64,000 nt of DNA from Sphingopyxis indica (GCF_900188185.1 NZ_FZPA01000009.1:124001-188000), one strand, 5' to 3'; shown: positions 43,876 through 53,692, counted from the stretch's first letter. Translations and numbers: made by a program. The notes: generated by a model from the letters alone, not told the origin.

Positions 43876-45389
43876 GGCGCGGCCGCCAGGCGTTCGGCAC
43901 GCGCGGTCAGATAGGCGCGGTGGCCGGGCATCGCCGCGACCTCGCCGGCAATCGCGGCCTTGAGCGCGTCCATTGCGCCGCACATCCGCCCCGGATCGGG
44001 GATCGCCGCGCGCGGATCGTGGCGTTCGGGCACAACGCCCTGGCCCAGATAGACCGCGATCCAGCTTGCGTCGTAGAACAGCCCTTCGCTGTAAAGCTCG
44101 ACGCGCCCCGCCTCGCGCCACAGCTCCAGCTTGCGCTCCAGCGTATCGGGCACCGTCATCGTGCGGACATGATCCCAGAAGGGCGCGTCGTCGCGGGTCG
44201 TCGCGTGATAATGGAGGATCAGGAAGTCGCGGATGCGATCATATTCCATGTCGATCAGGCGGTTGAATTCGTCGCGGTCGCGCGCGTCGATCCGCCCGCC
44301 CGTCGGGAACAGCTCGATCAGATAGGTGATCGCGATCTGCGCAAGATAGAGCGAGGTCGATTCGAGCGGTTCGAGAAAGCCGCTCGCCAGCCCGACACCA
44401 ACGACGTTGCGGCTCCACGAGCGCCTCCGCCGGCCGGGGCGAAAGCGCAGCACGCGCGGTTCGGCGAGCCGGTCACCTGACGCCGCCGCGCGGATCGCCT
44501 CGCACGCCTCGTCTTCGGAGAGGAAGGCGCTCGCAAAGACATAGCCATTGCCCATGCGGTGCTGGAGCGGGATGCGCCAGCGCCACCCGGCGGGCATCGC
44601 GACCGCGGTAGTATAGGGCGCGATTTCCTGGTCGACATGCGCGGTGGGCATCGCCGCGGCGCGGTCGCACGGCAGCCAGTGCGACCAATCCTCCCAATCC
44701 TCGCCGAGCGTGGCCCCGAGCATCAGCGAGCGAAAGCCCGAGCAATCGACGAAGATGTCGCCCGCGATCTCACGCCCGTCGGCGAGCTTGAGAGCGGTGA
44801 CATCGCCGCTTTCGGCGTCCTGCCGCACCTCGGTCACCAGCCCCTCGATCCGCGTCACGCCGAGCGGCAGCGCGAAATCGCGCAGATAGGGGCCGAACAG
44901 CGTCGCGTCGAACTGATAGGCATAGCCATAGGTCGAGCGCAGGCTGTCGTCCTCGGCGGGCGGCGCGAAGCGGTTCGCCTTCGCCGCCTCGACCGCAAGC
45001 GAATAGTCGCCGATCGGCCCCGCCATGCCGCGCGCCGCGAGTTCGAGCCAATAATGGTGAAAGGGGACGCCCGCGACCTTTTCGCCGAAGGTGCCGAAAG
45101 GATGAATATAGCTTTCGCCGATCCGCCCGAAATCGCGAAAGTCGATCCCGAGCTTGTAGGTCGCGTGCGTCGCGCGCATGAAGTCGGCCTCGTCGATGCC
45201 GAGCCGCTCGACGAAGCCGCGAATATGCGGCAGCGTCGCCTCGCCGACCCCGACGATTCCGATGTCCTCGCTTTCGATCAGCGTGACCGTGACGCGGGGG
45301 CCGAGCAGTTTCGCGAGGGCGCTCGCGCTCATCCATCCCGCCGTGCCGCCCCCCAGCACGACGATGCGGATTTTGCTGCCCCCGCTCAT
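43872..45389 (-). CDS. Flavin-dependent (tryptophan) halogenase-like protein 3
   Basis: A 505-residue intact family member: GGGTAGW (13-19), K79 in ATYKLGIDF, WRWRIP (269-274) and E340 in FLEPLEST. It is transcribed behind the sugar porter gene, ten bases after that stop, and overlaps the degenerate paralogue by four bases. This places a halogenase under the same operator (site E) as a sugar transporter, tying it to sugar supply. Substrate unknown. Confidence 0.85.
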   Translation of the reverse strand: MSGGSKIRIVVLGGGTAGWMSASALAKLLGPRVTVTLIESEDIGIVGVGEATLPHIRGFVERLGIDEADFMRATHATYKLGIDFRDFGRIGESYIHPFGTFGEKVAGVPFHHYWLELAARGMAGPIGDYSLAVEAAKANRFAPPAEDDSLRSTYGYAYQFDATLFGPYLRDFALPLGVTRIEGLVTEVRQDAESGDVTALKLADGREIAGDIFVDCSGFRSLMLGATLGEDWEDWSHWLPCDRAAAMPTAHVDQEIAPYTTAVAMPAGWRWRIPLQHRMGNGYVFASAFLSEDEACEAIRAAASGDRLAEPRVLRFRPGRRRRSWSRNVVGVGLASGFLEPLESTSLYLAQIAITYLIELFPTGGRIDARDRDEFNRLIDMEYDRIRDFLILHYHATTRDDAPFWDHVRTMTVPDTLERKLELWREAGRVELYSEGLFYDASWIAVYLGQGVVPERHDPRAAIPDPGRMCGAMDALKAAIAGEVAAMPGHRAYLTARAERLAAAP

Positions 45390-45399
45390 CGTGCGCCGG

Positions 45400-46827
45400 T
45401 CAGCCGACGCGCGTTGTCGGCGCGGTCCAGCCTTCCATCTCTTCGAGTTCCTTGCCCTTGGTCTCCTTGATGAAGCTCTTGACGAGGAAGAAGCTGATCA
45501 CCGCGCTGATCGTATAGAGCAGATAGGTGTTCGAAAGGCCGAGCCCGCTCGCCATCAGCGGGAAGCTCTGCACGACCAGGAAGTTGGCGCCCCATTGCGC
45601 GAGCCCCGCGACCGCGAGCGCCGAGCCGCGGATCTGGTTCGGGAACATCTCGCCCAGCATCACCCACATCACCGGCCCCCAGCTGACGTTGAAGAAGATG
45701 ACATAGAGGTTCGCCGAAACGAGCGCGACCCAGCCGGCGCCCGGCGCGAGCGCGAGATTGCCCGCGGCGTCCTGCGCCGCGCCCGAAAAGGCCCAGGTCA
45801 TCGCGCCGAGCGTCACCGCCATGCCGACCGACCCGATCAGCAGCAGCGGCTTGCGGCCGATCTTGTCGATCACCAGGATGGTGACGAAACAGGCCGCGAT
45901 CGACACGACGCCCGAAATGATGTTGCGTTCGAGCGCTACCGCTTCGGAGACGCCCGCGAGCTTCCACAGCGTCTCGCCATAATAGAAGATGACGTTGATC
46001 CCGACGAATTGCTGGAAGGTCGCGAGCAGCAGGCCAGCCCATACGATCGGACGGAAGATGGTGCCCGGCGCGGTGACGTCGGCGAGGCGCGGGCGATGGT
46101 CTTCCGAGAAGCTGGCACGGATTTCGCCGATCTTGCGGTCGGCCTCGGCGGAGCCGAACAGGCGGGTCAGGACGCCGCGCGCCTGTTCGTCGCGGCCGGT
46201 GCCGACGAGGTGGCGCGGGCTTTCGGGAATGAAGAAGAGCGCGACCAGAAAGACGACCGCGGGGATCGCCTGCGCGAGATACATCCAGCGCCACGCGGGG
46301 CGGCCGGCGATGTCGCCGAGCGAGCTGCCCGCCGCCTGTTGCAGCATATAATTGACCACGAAGGCAGCGGTCAGGCCGGTGATGATCATCACCTGCTGCA
46401 CTGTGGTCAGCCGCCCGCGGATGTTCGCGGGCGCGACTTCGGAGATGTAGAGCGGCGACAGCACGCTCGCCGCGCCGACCGCCATGCCCCCCGCGAAGCG
46501 CGCGACGACGAACAGCGCATGCACCGTGGTCAGTCCCTGGATCAGCGCGCCGACGACGAACAGCGCGGCGGCGATCAGCATCACCTTGCGCCGCCCCATC
46601 AGGTCGGCGAGCCGGCCCGCGAAAAAGGCGCCCGCCGCGCAGCCGAGAAGCAGCGAACCGACGGTGAAGCCGAGCGCGGCGTCGTCGAGCGCGAAGGCGG
46701 TCTTGAGCCCCTCCTGCGTGCCGTTCACTGCGCCGCTGTCATATCCGAAGAGCAGGCCGCCGATCGTCGCCACCGCGACAATGGCCGAAATCAGCGCCAT
46801 ATTCACGCTCGTGCGCGCACTCGTCAT
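45400..46827 (-). CDS. MFS sugar porter (xylose/glucose type)
   Basis: A 475-residue 12-helix sugar:H+ symporter of the sugar porter family: GGLLFGYDSGAVNG, GRLADLMGRRK, PESPRHLV, QQFVGINVIFYYG, and the C-terminal KETKGKELEEME. It resembles the XylE/GalP group, so xylose or glucose are likely substrates. GGGGAGG precedes the ATG, and a promoter plus operator E lie upstream. It heads a unit with two halogenase-family genes. Confidence 0.88.
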   Translation of the reverse strand: MTSARTSVNMALISAIVAVATIGGLLFGYDSGAVNGTQEGLKTAFALDDAALGFTVGSLLLGCAAGAFFAGRLADLMGRRKVMLIAAALFVVGALIQGLTTVHALFVVARFAGGMAVGAASVLSPLYISEVAPANIRGRLTTVQQVMIITGLTAAFVVNYMLQQAAGSSLGDIAGRPAWRWMYLAQAIPAVVFLVALFFIPESPRHLVGTGRDEQARGVLTRLFGSAEADRKIGEIRASFSEDHRPRLADVTAPGTIFRPIVWAGLLLATFQQFVGINVIFYYGETLWKLAGVSEAVALERNIISGVVSIAACFVTILVIDKIGRKPLLLIGSVGMAVTLGAMTWAFSGAAQDAAGNLALAPGAGWVALVSANLYVIFFNVSWGPVMWVMLGEMFPNQIRGSALAVAGLAQWGANFLVVQSFPLMASGLGLSNTYLLYTISAVISFFLVKSFIKETKGKELEEMEGWTAPTTRVG

Positions 46828-46866
46828 AAATCCTCCCCAACCAAGGCCCGTTTTTTCGGGCAGCGA

Positions 46867-46880
46867 TGTTAGCGCTAACT
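46867..46880. promoter_or_regulatory. LacI-type operator, site E (sugar porter)
   Basis: TGTTAGCGCTAACT is palindromic except for its outermost pair and keeps the AGCGCT core. It lies 39 bp before the porter start and overlaps the -10 box of the likely promoter. Confidence 0.7.
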
Positions 46881-46905
46881 ATATCCGGCGGAGCGGCGCC
46901 GGCAA
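46878..46905 (-). promoter_or_regulatory. Likely promoter of the sugar porter gene
   Basis: On the minus strand TATAGT (46883-46878) is a good -10 box, with a weaker TTGCCG (46905-46900) 16 bp upstream. The operator overlaps the -10, as expected for repression. Confidence 0.45.
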
Positions 46906-47058
46906 GTGCAAATATTCGATCGATAAGTGGAAATTCGCTCCATCCCGCCTTCTATTCCCGCCCCGGCGGCGAGATCAAGGCCAGGAAGGCGACGCGCACG
47001 CCGGCATCGGACGCGCGAGCGCGGATCGCCACCCGGCCAGAACCCGAAACGGAGCGAC

Positions 47059-48636
47059 TTATCGTGCGATCTTCTCGATCCTGACCAGCAGCACATCGTT
47101 GGTCCGAAGCGGGATGTCGCGGCGCAAGCTTCCGTCGGCGCCGACCCTCACGTTCCGGTCGAGTTCCGGCGCGTCCCTCGTGAGGTCCTGCAGGACGGCG
47201 ATCTGTTCGGGTGTCAGCTTTTCGGGGCGGCCCCATTCCATATAGCGGGTATAGGGATCATTGGCCTTGTAGCCTGTGCGATAGACCCGCAGCCGATAGC
47301 TGCCTGGCTCGAGCGAGGACAGGTTCAACTCGATCGGCGCCAGTTGCGCGGCGGGGTGGATCTTGGTGAAATAGGGGCGGTTGCTCTCATTCTGGTCGGG
47401 GATCGTATAGTTCCAGATCAGCCCCACGAAATTGTCCCCCTCGCGCGTCAACCAGGATTCTGCGTCGCTGTTGCGCAGTTCCTGCGAACCAAGGGCGTTC
47501 AGATATTTATATGCGAAAAAGGCGGATTTGCGGATACCTTCCCGGTTGACGAGACCGAAGCCGCCATGGAAGGGCGTGGGTGGCGGGCCCGGCTCCTCGA
47601 ACAGGTCGGAATAGACCCAATAGCTCATCGACTGGGCGTCCTTTTCGGTGCCCTTCAGCTTGTTGAGGATGAAAGGGGCGCTCAGATAGGCGTCGTGAAT
47701 GGGGTCGCGCGGATTGTAGCTCGTGCTCCATTCCGTGATATAGAGCGGAAGGCCGGGCCTGGGCGACGCCTCGATCTCGCCGCGCACCTTCCGGATGTCG
47801 CCGATCACCGCGTCGCGATCGGGCACCAGCTTGTTGTCGCCCTGGCCCTTTTCGTCGAGAAAGCCTCCGGCCACGCCATAGCTATGGGTGGCGATGAAAT
47901 CGACGGGCAGGTCGTTCGCTTCGGCATAGGCGATGAATTCGGGAACCCATCCCGCCCCTGCGGTGGCGGGGCCGCCGACCTTCAACGCCGGATTGACGCC
48001 GCGGATGGCCTTCACCGTGCTCTCATAGAGCCGGAAATAGCCCTGCTGGTCCGCATCGACCCAGAAGCCGTCGAGATTGGGCTCGTTCCAGATTTCGAAG
48101 CGCCAGCTTTCGACTTCTTCCCTGCCGAAATTGGCCTCCAGATTCTGGACGAAGGCGGTGATGAAACCGGACCATTTCGCCCAATCCTTGGGCGGCGACA
48201 CATTGCCCTGCCAGTAAAAGATGGTCTGGTCTGTCGATGCCAGATCCTTCGGCATGAAGCTGACTTCGATCATCGGCTTGAAACCGGCCTTCAGCACTTC
48301 GCGGTACACCTGATTCACCCGGTCGAAATTATAATAGGGCCGCCCGTCGATCTCCCGATAGGCGTCGGTATAGTCGGTGAAAATGCCGTGGAAGCGGATA
48401 TATTTGAATCCCGTTTCGTCATGCACCAGCCGCATCTGGTCCTGGTTTTCCTTGCGCAGCAACAGGCCGGCATGACCCGAGCCCACGCAATCCTGCCACG
48501 CCTTGCTCATGGGGCCCGCGATCGCGTTCATGTCGGCGGCGATCGTGCGCGCATCCTTCGCCGACGCCTGAACGGTTGTCAGCGAGAAGATCGCCGCCAT
48601 CGCCGCGACCGTCAATTTTCCAGTGAGAGATTGCAT
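47059..48636 (-). CDS. GH39 beta-xylosidase-type enzyme
   Basis: A 525-residue secreted GH39 enzyme with a signal ending VQASA. The acid/base is E185 in FEIWNEPNLDGFW and the nucleophile E302 in LYITEWSTSY; RFHGIFTDY is also family-typical. A C-terminal beta domain follows (from near residue 410). Last gene of receptor-halogenase-unknown-GH2-GH39. It would trim xylose from oligosaccharides after import. An ATG seven codons earlier exists but would lengthen the signal's n-region. Confidence 0.85.
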   Translation of the reverse strand: MQSLTGKLTVAAMAAIFSLTTVQASAKDARTIAADMNAIAGPMSKAWQDCVGSGHAGLLLRKENQDQMRLVHDETGFKYIRFHGIFTDYTDAYREIDGRPYYNFDRVNQVYREVLKAGFKPMIEVSFMPKDLASTDQTIFYWQGNVSPPKDWAKWSGFITAFVQNLEANFGREEVESWRFEIWNEPNLDGFWVDADQQGYFRLYESTVKAIRGVNPALKVGGPATAGAGWVPEFIAYAEANDLPVDFIATHSYGVAGGFLDEKGQGDNKLVPDRDAVIGDIRKVRGEIEASPRPGLPLYITEWSTSYNPRDPIHDAYLSAPFILNKLKGTEKDAQSMSYWVYSDLFEEPGPPPTPFHGGFGLVNREGIRKSAFFAYKYLNALGSQELRNSDAESWLTREGDNFVGLIWNYTIPDQNESNRPYFTKIHPAAQLAPIELNLSSLEPGSYRLRVYRTGYKANDPYTRYMEWGRPEKLTPEQIAVLQDLTRDAPELDRNVRVGADGSLRRDIPLRTNDVLLVRIEKIAR

Positions 48637-48697
48637 CTGAAGGTGCCTTTCATCCATCTCGAACCCGTGCAGCGGGCCGCACTTCCTGTCATTTGGT

Positions 48698-51325
48698 TCA
48701 CATCGCGCCGATGATGCGGATTTCGGCGACGCCCGCTGGCGCGCCGGCCGGCGCCACGATCCTGACCCGCAGGCGCGACCCGACCACGCGTTTCACGTCG
48801 ATGTTTCGCGTCTGCGCGGTGTCGGCCGTTGCCGATTGATCGGCCACAACGGCCCAATTTCCGTTCTGGCCTTCTACTTCGGCGACAAAGCGATAATTGC
48901 CGGGCTGCGGGAAGGTGATTTCCAGCCTGCGGAACTGCAATATCTTCTCCGGGCTGATCGAAACCCACGGCGCGTCATCGTCACTCTTGGCGATCCACCA
49001 GGTGCCGGGGTCACCGTCGTTGACCAGTCGGGATGAGTGACCGTGCGCGCTCGAACTCGCGCCCGTCGGGTTGTCCTTCCCGAAAACGGCGTCGGGGAAG
49101 TATAGGAATTCGGCGTCGGTTCGCTTGGCCTCGGTATAAGGCCGGTCGGGCGCGAGTGCGGTCACGCCGGGCACGAACGCCGGCCCGCTGGTCGTTTCTA
49201 TGACCAGAACGGCGTCTTTCAGGCCGGGCGAACGGGCACGCAGGACGGTTTTGCCCGATTGCCAGCTGCGCATCGCAATCGCTGCCTGTCCATCGCGGAT
49301 CGGGATGTCGCTGTCCGGCGCAAAGCGGATCGTCCGGCCGGTGGGGAGTTCACCCGGCCCGGATTCGATGGAAAGCGTCACGGGCGGACTGTTGCTCAGC
49401 GCGCGGCCCTCGGCATCGACGACGGTCACCACCAGATGCACGTCGTCGGTCCCGTCGGCCCGCTCGATCGCCGCGCTGCTCGATGTCAGGCGCAGTCCGG
49501 CCGGCTTGCCCGGCTTTGGCCATTCGGGCGGCGCCACCCCGCGATAGGCGTTGCGGAACCAGTAATAGCTGCGCTTTGGCAGGCGGGCATAGTCGACGAT
49601 GCCCATCGACCCGAACCGCCGTCCGACGATCGAACCATGATCGAATCCTGCCCAGACGGCTTCGCCCGAGCGCCACGGAAGCCGCCACGAATAATCGACA
49701 CCCTTCTCCGCGCCGGGCGTGTTCACCAGGTCGCCCCACGGCGCTTTATAGGGGCCAGGGCGGTCGAACATCGGCGATCCATGTTCCGAAACCACGTTGG
49801 GAATGCCGGGATCGGGGAAAAGCGCCGCGCCGTCGCCATTATAGCCTGCTATGTCGCCGAGCTTGTCGATCTCGCCCCGCTGCGCGCCGCCGATGGCGGC
49901 AGGGCGCGTGGGGTCGAGCCGGTGGCTGAGCTCGACCAGCTCCTTCAGAAAACGGCGGACCTCCGGCATGACCTCGCCAGCCGAGAAGAAGGGTTCGTTG
50001 CTCATGCTCCAGACGATGACCGAAGGATGATTGCGCGCGATGCGGATCATCTCGGTCAACTGCTGTTTGACGCTCTCCTCGAAACCGGCCCTGTGCGCGG
50101 GATCGACCGGATAGGCACTCGACATCCAGCTGCCGTCGGGGCCAAAGCCGCCGATCCCCCAGAAGGGCGTTTCGGACCAGAACAACATGCCGATCCGGTC
50201 GGTCGCTTCGACGAAGTGCGGATCGTGCGGGTAGTGCGAACCGCGGATGAAGTCGAAGCCCGCATCCTTCATCATTTGCACGTCGCGTTCCATCGCGCGG
50301 TTGGACACGGCATCGCCCCAGCCCGCCTGGTCCTGATGGACATTGGCGCCTTTGAAATAGCGATGCTTGCCGTTGAGGAAGAAGCCCCGATCGGCGGTCC
50401 ATTCGAACCAGCGGAAGCCGAAAGGTGTCTCGTAACGATCGACGGCTCGCCCGTTGGCCATCACCGTGGTCACCGCCCTGTAGAGGACCGGCGTTTCCGG
50501 GCTCCAGAGCGAGGGGCTGACGATCGGGTTGGACAGCTGACTTATTGTCGCCAGGCCACCCGCCCCGAGCCGCCTGGCGCCGCCGTCCATCACGGCGACG
50601 ATCTTACCGGCCGGATCGCGGATTTCCGTGCGCAGGGAAACGCTGACGGCCTTGGTGCTGACGTTGCGGACCTCGGTTTCCAACGCGACCCGGCCACTCC
50701 TTTCCGAAAGTTCGGGCGTCGTCGCCCTTGTGCCGTACCAGGGGACGTGAACCTGATCCGTCGTCACCAGCCAGACGTCGCGATAGAGTCCGCCCTGGAA
50801 CACATGCTCACCCGCGCGCGGGGCCAGCGCGGGCTCCCAGAGATTGTTGACGCGCACCGCGATGACATTCTCGCCCACCTTGGCGGCCGCGCTAATGTCA
50901 ATGGAGAAACCCGTATAACCGCCGCGATGGCGCCCGACGGGGGAGCCGTTGACGAAGATTTCGGCATCCTGGAATGCACCCTCGAACTCGAGCGCGATCC
51001 GCCGGCCGCGCCATGCTTCGGGCACGGTCAGGCGTTTCCTGTACCATCCATAGCCGGTGTAGAATTGCGATGCCTGAAAATAGGGGATGCCAAAGCTGTG
51101 CGGCAGTCCAACCGGCTGCCACGCGCCGTCGTCATATGCCGCCTGCTGGGCTCCGGGCGCATCGCCGAGGTGGAACAGCCAATCGGCATTGAAGTTGCGT
51201 CGTTCGCGCGCAATCGTCGCTGCACGCTCCTCGCCCGCCCGCGCACCGGCCTGTGCGGGCATGATCGCGGCAATGCCGAGCATCGCTGCTGCCGGCACCG
51301 TCAACCACTTCACCAGTTGGTTCAT
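48698..51325 (-). CDS. GH2 beta-galactosidase-type enzyme with C-terminal binding domain
   Basis: An 875-residue secreted GH2 enzyme: signal to about residue 26, jelly-roll sugar-binding domain, immunoglobulin-like domain, TIM barrel with acid/base E444 in WSMSNEPFF and nucleophile E514 in VVSEHGSPMF, a beta domain (about 625-720), and a last domain of about 130 residues that looks discoidin-like (PGTWWIAKSDDDAPWVSI). In a xyloglucan-type locus it probably removes galactose from side chains. Other GH2 activities such as beta-glucuronidase are possible. GGAGAAGAG precedes the ATG. Confidence 0.85.
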   Translation of the reverse strand: MNQLVKWLTVPAAAMLGIAAIMPAQAGARAGEERAATIARERRNFNADWLFHLGDAPGAQQAAYDDGAWQPVGLPHSFGIPYFQASQFYTGYGWYRKRLTVPEAWRGRRIALEFEGAFQDAEIFVNGSPVGRHRGGYTGFSIDISAAAKVGENVIAVRVNNLWEPALAPRAGEHVFQGGLYRDVWLVTTDQVHVPWYGTRATTPELSERSGRVALETEVRNVSTKAVSVSLRTEIRDPAGKIVAVMDGGARRLGAGGLATISQLSNPIVSPSLWSPETPVLYRAVTTVMANGRAVDRYETPFGFRWFEWTADRGFFLNGKHRYFKGANVHQDQAGWGDAVSNRAMERDVQMMKDAGFDFIRGSHYPHDPHFVEATDRIGMLFWSETPFWGIGGFGPDGSWMSSAYPVDPAHRAGFEESVKQQLTEMIRIARNHPSVIVWSMSNEPFFSAGEVMPEVRRFLKELVELSHRLDPTRPAAIGGAQRGEIDKLGDIAGYNGDGAALFPDPGIPNVVSEHGSPMFDRPGPYKAPWGDLVNTPGAEKGVDYSWRLPWRSGEAVWAGFDHGSIVGRRFGSMGIVDYARLPKRSYYWFRNAYRGVAPPEWPKPGKPAGLRLTSSSAAIERADGTDDVHLVVTVVDAEGRALSNSPPVTLSIESGPGELPTGRTIRFAPDSDIPIRDGQAAIAMRSWQSGKTVLRARSPGLKDAVLVIETTSGPAFVPGVTALAPDRPYTEAKRTDAEFLYFPDAVFGKDNPTGASSSAHGHSSRLVNDGDPGTWWIAKSDDDAPWVSISPEKILQFRRLEITFPQPGNYRFVAEVEGQNGNWAVVADQSATADTAQTRNIDVKRVVGSRLRVRIVAPAGAPAGVAEIRIIGAM

Positions 51326-51405
51326 TCTCTTCTCCGGGCACTCGAACTGTCCATGTCAGCGCCGGGGAGGGGGAAAGGGCGCCACTCTGCAGGATTGGAC
51401 CGACG

Positions 51406-51975
51406 TTACCGGGGGGCCGCTTCCCGTTGGGCCTCGAGCAGATGGGGATTGCTGGCCAGTTCGTAGATAAAGCTGCGCCGCGCCTCCGCGCCGCCCTTGA
51501 TTTCGCTATATTCGTTGCGCTGATCCTCGGTCAGGACGATCTTGGTATAGCCGTGATCGAGCATGCACTTGCGCACGACCTTGAACATCTTTTCCTTGAT
51601 CCGCGCATACTGCTCGTCCGGCCGGGTTGCCGCGATAACGGTCTGCTGTTCGGCCGCGTTGCGTGCGGCAGCATTCGGCGCATTATCCTGAATCAGGGCA
51701 GCCCGGGCCGACGTGTCGAGCGCATCAAGTTGCTCGGACGCCCGCGCCAATGTCTTCACTTCCTCGCTATTGTCGATTTTCAGCGCCAGTCCCTGCAAGC
51801 CGCATTCCAGCGCTTCGGCGCCGAATTGCTCCCGGCTGACGCCGGCTTTCGCCCAGATGGTCTGCGGCGCCGATACTTTGGCATTGGCATCTACGGACGG
51901 AAAGCTCAGGGCGGCGACGCAGGCCAGGAACCTCCAGTCAAGAAATCTGTGGCGATTTTTCAGGTAATGGCTCAC
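51406..51975 (-). CDS. Secreted protein of unknown function
   Basis: A 189-residue protein I do not recognise. A GTG with GGAG six bases before it gives a signal-like N-terminus (FLDWRFLACVAALSFPSVDANA). The mature part is mostly helical and charged, with two cysteines (LECGLQG, RKCMLDHGY), long Ala/Glu-rich stretches, and ends without a hydrophobic tail. It lies between a halogenase and GH2 genes in the same direction, so it is probably a periplasmic accessory of the system. Start uncertain; an upstream ATG is possible. Confidence 0.5.
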   Translation of the reverse strand: MSHYLKNRHRFLDWRFLACVAALSFPSVDANAKVSAPQTIWAKAGVSREQFGAEALECGLQGLALKIDNSEEVKTLARASEQLDALDTSARAALIQDNAPNAAARNAAEQQTVIAATRPDEQYARIKEKMFKVVRKCMLDHGYTKIVLTEDQRNEYSEIKGGAEARRSFIYELASNPHLLEAQREAAPR

Positions 51976-52061
51976 GACATCTCCATATTGTTCGAAGAGT
52001 CCCGGGGGCGATGACAATATTGCTGAACGGCTCAACAAGGCAGGCATCGCCACGGGCTGTA

Positions 52062-53573
52062 TCAGGCAAGCGCCATTTGAGCGGCCTTGCAGTGGCTATT
52101 GATGAAATCCCGATGGGACGTGACCGCCTGCGCCGAGCGCATGATTTCTTCGCGGCGCAATTTCATGCCGTCGCGGATCTGTTCCAGCGGATATAGATCG
52201 GCCGACACGGCGTAGCGCCGTGGAACGACACCGTTTCCCAGCAGGATGGCGATCCAGCTCGGCTCCATATAGGATTCCGAATCTCCCAGCGCGATTTGCC
52301 CACTTGCCTTCCAGACATCGAGTTTGTGCCGAAGGCTGTCGGGTATCTCCATATTGCGGCACGCCGACCACAATGGCTCGGGACGGCGCGAAAGATAATA
52401 GTGCGCAATGATGAAGTCGCGTATGCGTTCGATCTCGCGTGTGGAAAGTCTGTTATATTCATCGCGCAGAACGGGGTCGATGGTCCCTTGGGGGAAGCAT
52501 TTGAGCAACTTCAGAACCCCCATGACGATCAATTGTATTCCGGTTGATTCCAAAGGTTCAAGAAAGTTGGACGAAAAGCCGATCCCGACACAATTGCGCC
52601 TCCAGAATTCCCTGCGATGCCCGGAAGTAAAGCGGAATACCCGCGGCTCGGCCAGCGGTTCGCCGTCGATACTGTCCAGTAAAGCGCTGCGTGCTGCGTC
52701 GTCGCTCCAGAAATCCGAATTATAGACCATTCCGTTGCCGGTGCGATGTTGCAGCGGGATGGTCCAGCGCCAGCCACCGGCGTGCGCCGTGGACCGCGTA
52801 AAAGGCGCGGGCGCGCCGGCGGGTCCCGATGGCGCTGCGATGGCGCGGTTGCAAAGGAGCCAGTGTGACCAGTCGACGAAAGGCGTATCCAGCGCCTTTC
52901 CCAGCAATTCGGACGCGAAACCGGTACAATCGAGGAAGAGGTTGCCGGGAACCGTCTGGCCATCGGCAAGATGAATGGCTGCAATGTCACCGGATTCGCT
53001 GTCCAGATCGACGTGTGTCATCTTGCCTTCGATGCGCTGCACCCCCAGGTCGGTTGCGACATCGCGCAGATAGCGGGCGTATAGCGCTGCATCGAAATGA
53101 TAGGCGTGGTGATAGCGCGCGTCGTTCGGATCGCTCGGTGCGAAATTATTGTTTTTCGCGACGGCATAGGCAAAGGAATAATCGTCGATCGGCGTATCGT
53201 CGCCGGACTGCCGCAATCTTAGCCAATAATGGTGGGTCTGAACCCCTTCGACCGGGTGGCCATAGTCGCTGAATGCGTGGAAATGCCGGTTCCCGGCTGT
53301 TCCCCAGTCGCAAAACTCGATGCCCAGCTTGAACGTGCCCTGCGTTTTGCGGATGAAGTCGAATTCGTCGATGCCGAGCAAGGCATTGCACTGCGCCAGC
53401 AAGGGGACCGTCGCCTCTCCGACGCCGATGATGCCGATTTCTTCCGATTCGACCAATGTGATGCGTGCTTGGTGGCGACCGATCCTCTTGGCCAGCAGCG
53501 CGGCTGCTATCCACCCTGCCGCACCGCCGCCCACAATGACGATATCCTGCCTATGACCGCTATTCATAACCAT
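52062..53573 (-). CDS. Flavin-dependent (tryptophan) halogenase-like protein 4
   Basis: A 503-residue family member: GGGAAGW (15-21), K82 in GTFKLGIEF, WRWTIP (268-273) and E339 in FLEPLEST are all present. It lies directly behind the TonB receptor gene of the xyloglucan part, 119 bases after its stop, and ahead of the unknown secreted protein. Compared with the 38-45 kb copies its DNA is less GC-rich, which suggests separate ancestry rather than recent local duplication. Substrate unknown. Confidence 0.85.
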   Translation of the reverse strand: MVMNSGHRQDIVIVGGGAAGWIAAALLAKRIGRHQARITLVESEEIGIIGVGEATVPLLAQCNALLGIDEFDFIRKTQGTFKLGIEFCDWGTAGNRHFHAFSDYGHPVEGVQTHHYWLRLRQSGDDTPIDDYSFAYAVAKNNNFAPSDPNDARYHHAYHFDAALYARYLRDVATDLGVQRIEGKMTHVDLDSESGDIAAIHLADGQTVPGNLFLDCTGFASELLGKALDTPFVDWSHWLLCNRAIAAPSGPAGAPAPFTRSTAHAGGWRWTIPLQHRTGNGMVYNSDFWSDDAARSALLDSIDGEPLAEPRVFRFTSGHRREFWRRNCVGIGFSSNFLEPLESTGIQLIVMGVLKLLKCFPQGTIDPVLRDEYNRLSTREIERIRDFIIAHYYLSRRPEPLWSACRNMEIPDSLRHKLDVWKASGQIALGDSESYMEPSWIAILLGNGVVPRRYAVSADLYPLEQIRDGMKLRREEIMRSAQAVTSHRDFINSHCKAAQMALA

Positions 53574-53692
53574 GTTTCACCGTGAACCACCCGATGCCGC
53601 ACCCGTCACCCAGGTGTCAGCCATGGCACCGTCGGAACGTCCGAAAAATGAGGAGGACGCTCCTGGACGAAGCGCCCTGCCCATTCCGTTCA

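Noticed and set aside
38331..45389. Halogenated natural-product biosynthesis cluster
   Set aside because: No NRPS, PKS, tryptophan oxidase, prenyltransferase, flavin reductase or export genes accompany the halogenases; neighbours are glycan-uptake genes.
53574..53692. Terminator or operator in the receptor-halogenase gap
   Set aside because: Only short dyads (TTCAC-C-GTGAA and AGGAG/CTCCT) without a T-run; too weak to call.
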